From the NCBI GenBank assembly GCA_015488885.1, contig WFMW01000057.1, positions 62,001-126,000 on the forward strand: a stretch of 64,000 bases of DNA, in the 5' to 3' direction. The translations under genes and the position numbers were made by a program. The DNA comes from Gammaproteobacteria bacterium. GTDB lineage: Bacteria; Pseudomonadota; Gammaproteobacteria; SZUA-229. The notes under the pieces are model-generated. The model was not told where the DNA came from. It was given only the letters and a program-made list of their open reading frames with translations, and did not search any database. Within the stretch, counting starts at the first letter, position 1. Each line of letters starts with the position of its first letter. Of this stretch, positions 62,601 to 64,000 are shown piece after piece.

Positions 62601-64000
62601 TTTTTCTGTGCAGTCTTACTTACATCCAGAAACATATCGACATTGCCACCACCACCATTAACGGATTGGGCCAGATAGGCATGGCTGTTGTTACCGAGCA
62701 CCTGAATAGTACCCTTAGTATTCACTGTCACATTACCGGCAGTACCACTTGTACCATCGCGGCTACCAAGAACTACAGGGACAAGCATATTCGTTGCCAT
62801 CCAGACCGGGCTGGAAATCGAAAAACCAACTGCCCCACCACCACCGCCAACGGATTGGGCAAAAATACCATAAGTATTATCACCATGGGTAATGATTGAG
62901 CCATTGTTATTAACCACAACATTGGCACTATTAGCACCGGCACCGCCGGCACCACCAAGAGCAAAATTTGTCAGTAACGGCAGGGGATTTTTCCTTGGAT
63001 TTGTCAGCAAATTACTAGACAATGCCATGGCAAAGGCACCATTACCACCGCCACCACCAATAGACTGGGCAAAAACACCGTCTGAGCCTTTGCCAAATAC
63101 TTCAATATTGCCATTATTTATCACGCTAACATCGCCGGAAGCATTGCCATTGCCCCCTTTACCCCCAATGGCAACAGCAATAGAATGGCTTGCCGTATCA
63201 CCGTTACCCAAAACCATATTTCCGGAAAGACTTACACCCCCATTACCTCCACCACCACCAATAGACTGAGCAATAATACCGTGAGATTCTGTGCCATAAG
63301 TAGTAACCCCAATATTATTAGTCACCGTGACTTTGCCGCCCTTGCCCCCTGTACCTCCAGCGCCACCAAGACTAAAAGCAAGCGAATTAGCCGGGTTTTC
63401 TTCACCCACCTTTGTTGAAGCATTTGCCGTAACTACTGTACTACCTGTACCACCACCGCCGCCAACACTCATGGCAAAAATTCCGTGAGAGTTAGTCTGT
63501 GCAGTAATAATTTCACCTGCTGTACCATCAATATTCCTTAAATTTTTGACATCAACATTACCGCCCTGACCACCTGTGCCACCCTGACCACCGATACCGA
63601 GACTTATTTTGTTACCCGCTCCTTTACTGGAAAGCGATGCCGTGACCACCTGCTTAGCATTACCACCACCCCCACCAATGGACTGTGCAAACACCCCGAT
63701 AGCACCACGACCACTGGTGCCAATGCTACCGCGATTCGTAACCTGAACATTGCCACCAGTGGCACCATCACCACCATTGCCACCAATAGCAACCGCTAAT
63801 TGAGTTCCTTTATCGGTTGATTTATTTCTCAGTGTATTAATCGTCATGCCGCCATTACCGCCACCGCCGCCAAGACTTTGCCCCAGAATGCCATAAGCGT
63901 CATCTCCCGCAGTGACAATGATGCCTTTATTTTCTATTGTAACTTTGCCTGCAACAGATCCAGTTCCTCCGCGACCACCCATAGACAAAACTGCACCAGT
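59636..64000 (-). CDS. Large glycine-rich autotransporter with C-terminal beta-barrel (N-terminus beyond right edge)
   Basis: Repeated AQS(I/V/L)GGGGG passenger motif; C-terminal autotransporter barrel ending in ELRLSLPF; frame is open to the window end. Confidence 0.9.
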   Translation of the reverse strand, partial: TGAVLSMGGRGGTGSVAGKVTIENKGIIVTAGDDAYGILGQSLGGGGGNGGMTINTLRNKSTDKGTQLAVAIGGNGGDGATGGNVQVTNRGSIGTSGRGAIGVFAQSIGGGGGNAKQVVTASLSSKGAGNKISLGIGGQGGTGGQGGNVDVKNLRNIDGTAGEIITAQTNSHGIFAMSVGGGGGTGSTVVTANASTKVGEENPANSLAFSLGGAGGTGGKGGKVTVTNNIGVTTYGTESHGIIAQSIGGGGGNGGVSLSGNMVLGNGDTASHSIAVAIGGKGGNGNASGDVSVINNGNIEVFGKGSDGVFAQSIGGGGGNGAFAMALSSNLLTNPRKNPLPLLTNFALGGAGGAGANSANVVVNNNGSIITHGDNTYGIFAQSVGGGGGAVGFSISSPVWMATNMLVPVVLGSRDGTSGTAGNVTVNTKGTIQVLGNNSHAYLAQSVNGGGGNVDMFLDVSKTAQKKGTGSVINPVTNGSPQGGGAKELAFVSNTLKLGAIKAGIGAAGDFVTKHLGDLIALGENSSASSTQSVGGGGGNANENVVINKDAQIKLDLLLGSEGTNDGNGGNINSDRTGNVSTSGDTSKGTSVQSIGGGGGELTVAVKRVPDSTGAGSTATGGAVTALSIVSPVRTSRFVHSKLTVSDYNSLYGLALPGSQTIDDSNASTVLAMGANGGLNNSAGSINNTYRGNTQTTGDRSLGMLIQSIGGGGGDTRISGVGTLSVNFGGANGATGDGGNINISNNGDILTTGALSHGIVLQSIGGGGGTVFTDLSAQNIGIATHADNSGNGGNITFDQTGNITATGDNSIALLAQSLGGGGGALDRLFINSAGGHGTSADIHLNVNGNMVSSGANGIAVFAQSVAADGEGNIIINLPQGKQMVGGTGGAALVMSGGVDNKFISHGSVMTKDMVSGMAIYATSGNDQVDNYKILDGQVYLGEGNNSFVNHEQAVFVPGRVVYLGAAGNMLVNNGTMATGDTDLAQDTELSGSFTQSINAKDLIELDFGTDKVDNIAATGTVSLAGKLTLSLLNPQNVLAGNFSKVVFSGKQGVIDNGIALSTFKSRVFTTELQYPDANQATLNYNVDFSPAGMGLNLLRVGDYFNRVQNAGSSPVLADVVKHLLYIPDDKSYRNALSQLSPDFYGEQQLKLINDSDKFLQSLLSCHEANGKYRFTREGSCFWSSYQAENISHDAYDDYKGSRFTTDAFSIGLQKTFSTGWSTGIAISQAHSNGQGYSDRWHSKGDTNQFALALKYRAKGTKLAAVVSIGQSDTNTLRQGNLVNAFSTHINRRLNTVGGLLRLSHDIENNTGYLFSYVDFGVTQIKAKRATETGAGALNLILPANNETHRFLRPGVETGMEGMLSDNTKLRFFMNFSLQHKLSASNTTVLAGFQAAPSMADYMQVPVDIGQNLFNVNFGVDLITRKNLSISLEHNRMIDNHISIYSTELRLSLPF

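Noticed and set aside
61650-63418. Plus-strand proline-rich ORFs (PPPPP) opposite the autotransporter
   Set aside because: Antisense of GGTGG-rich coding repeats; compositional artefact
61500-63980. Possible CRISPR-like regular repeats
   Set aside because: The periodic DNA motif is the in-frame GGGGG passenger repeat, irregularly spaced and coding throughout

Overview
This 64 kb window looks like a gammaproteobacterial chromosome segment, mostly housekeeping genes and mostly on the minus strand. Main blocks in order: nusB(partial)-ribH-ribBA-ribE-[HslV-like Ntn hydrolase]-ribD-nrdR-glyA; PilZ, rarA, lolA, ftsK, ald, trxB, aat; DUF455, comEA, pyrF, lapB, ihfB, rpsA, cmk, aroA; an accessory stretch with tmRNA, a DsrC/TusE-family gene, ygfZ, rmlDCAB and tRNA-Ala; tyrA-hisC-pheA-serA-serC-gyrA; an RND efflux pair; DUF1249, tRNA-Leu, an outer-membrane barrel-like protein, an Rsd/AlgQ-family protein; rlmKL, lpxK, msbA, exbD, exbB, comEC; DUF2062, Nudix, mnmA, hflD, an ArsB/NhaD-like permease, and a very large glycine-rich autotransporter running off the right edge. 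The points most worth a second look are: (i) a proteasome/HslV-like protein with a candidate Ser1 nucleophile and Asp17 inside the riboflavin operon; (ii) a DsrC-family protein that keeps the upstream cysteine but lacks the penultimate one; (iii) a tmRNA whose 3' end is the left arm of a 31-bp hairpin; (iv) several 50-270 bp palindromic or TIR-bounded intergenic elements resembling MITEs or IS remnants. No CRISPR array, prophage or intact transposase gene was seen. All family calls come from reading the translations; no database search was run.
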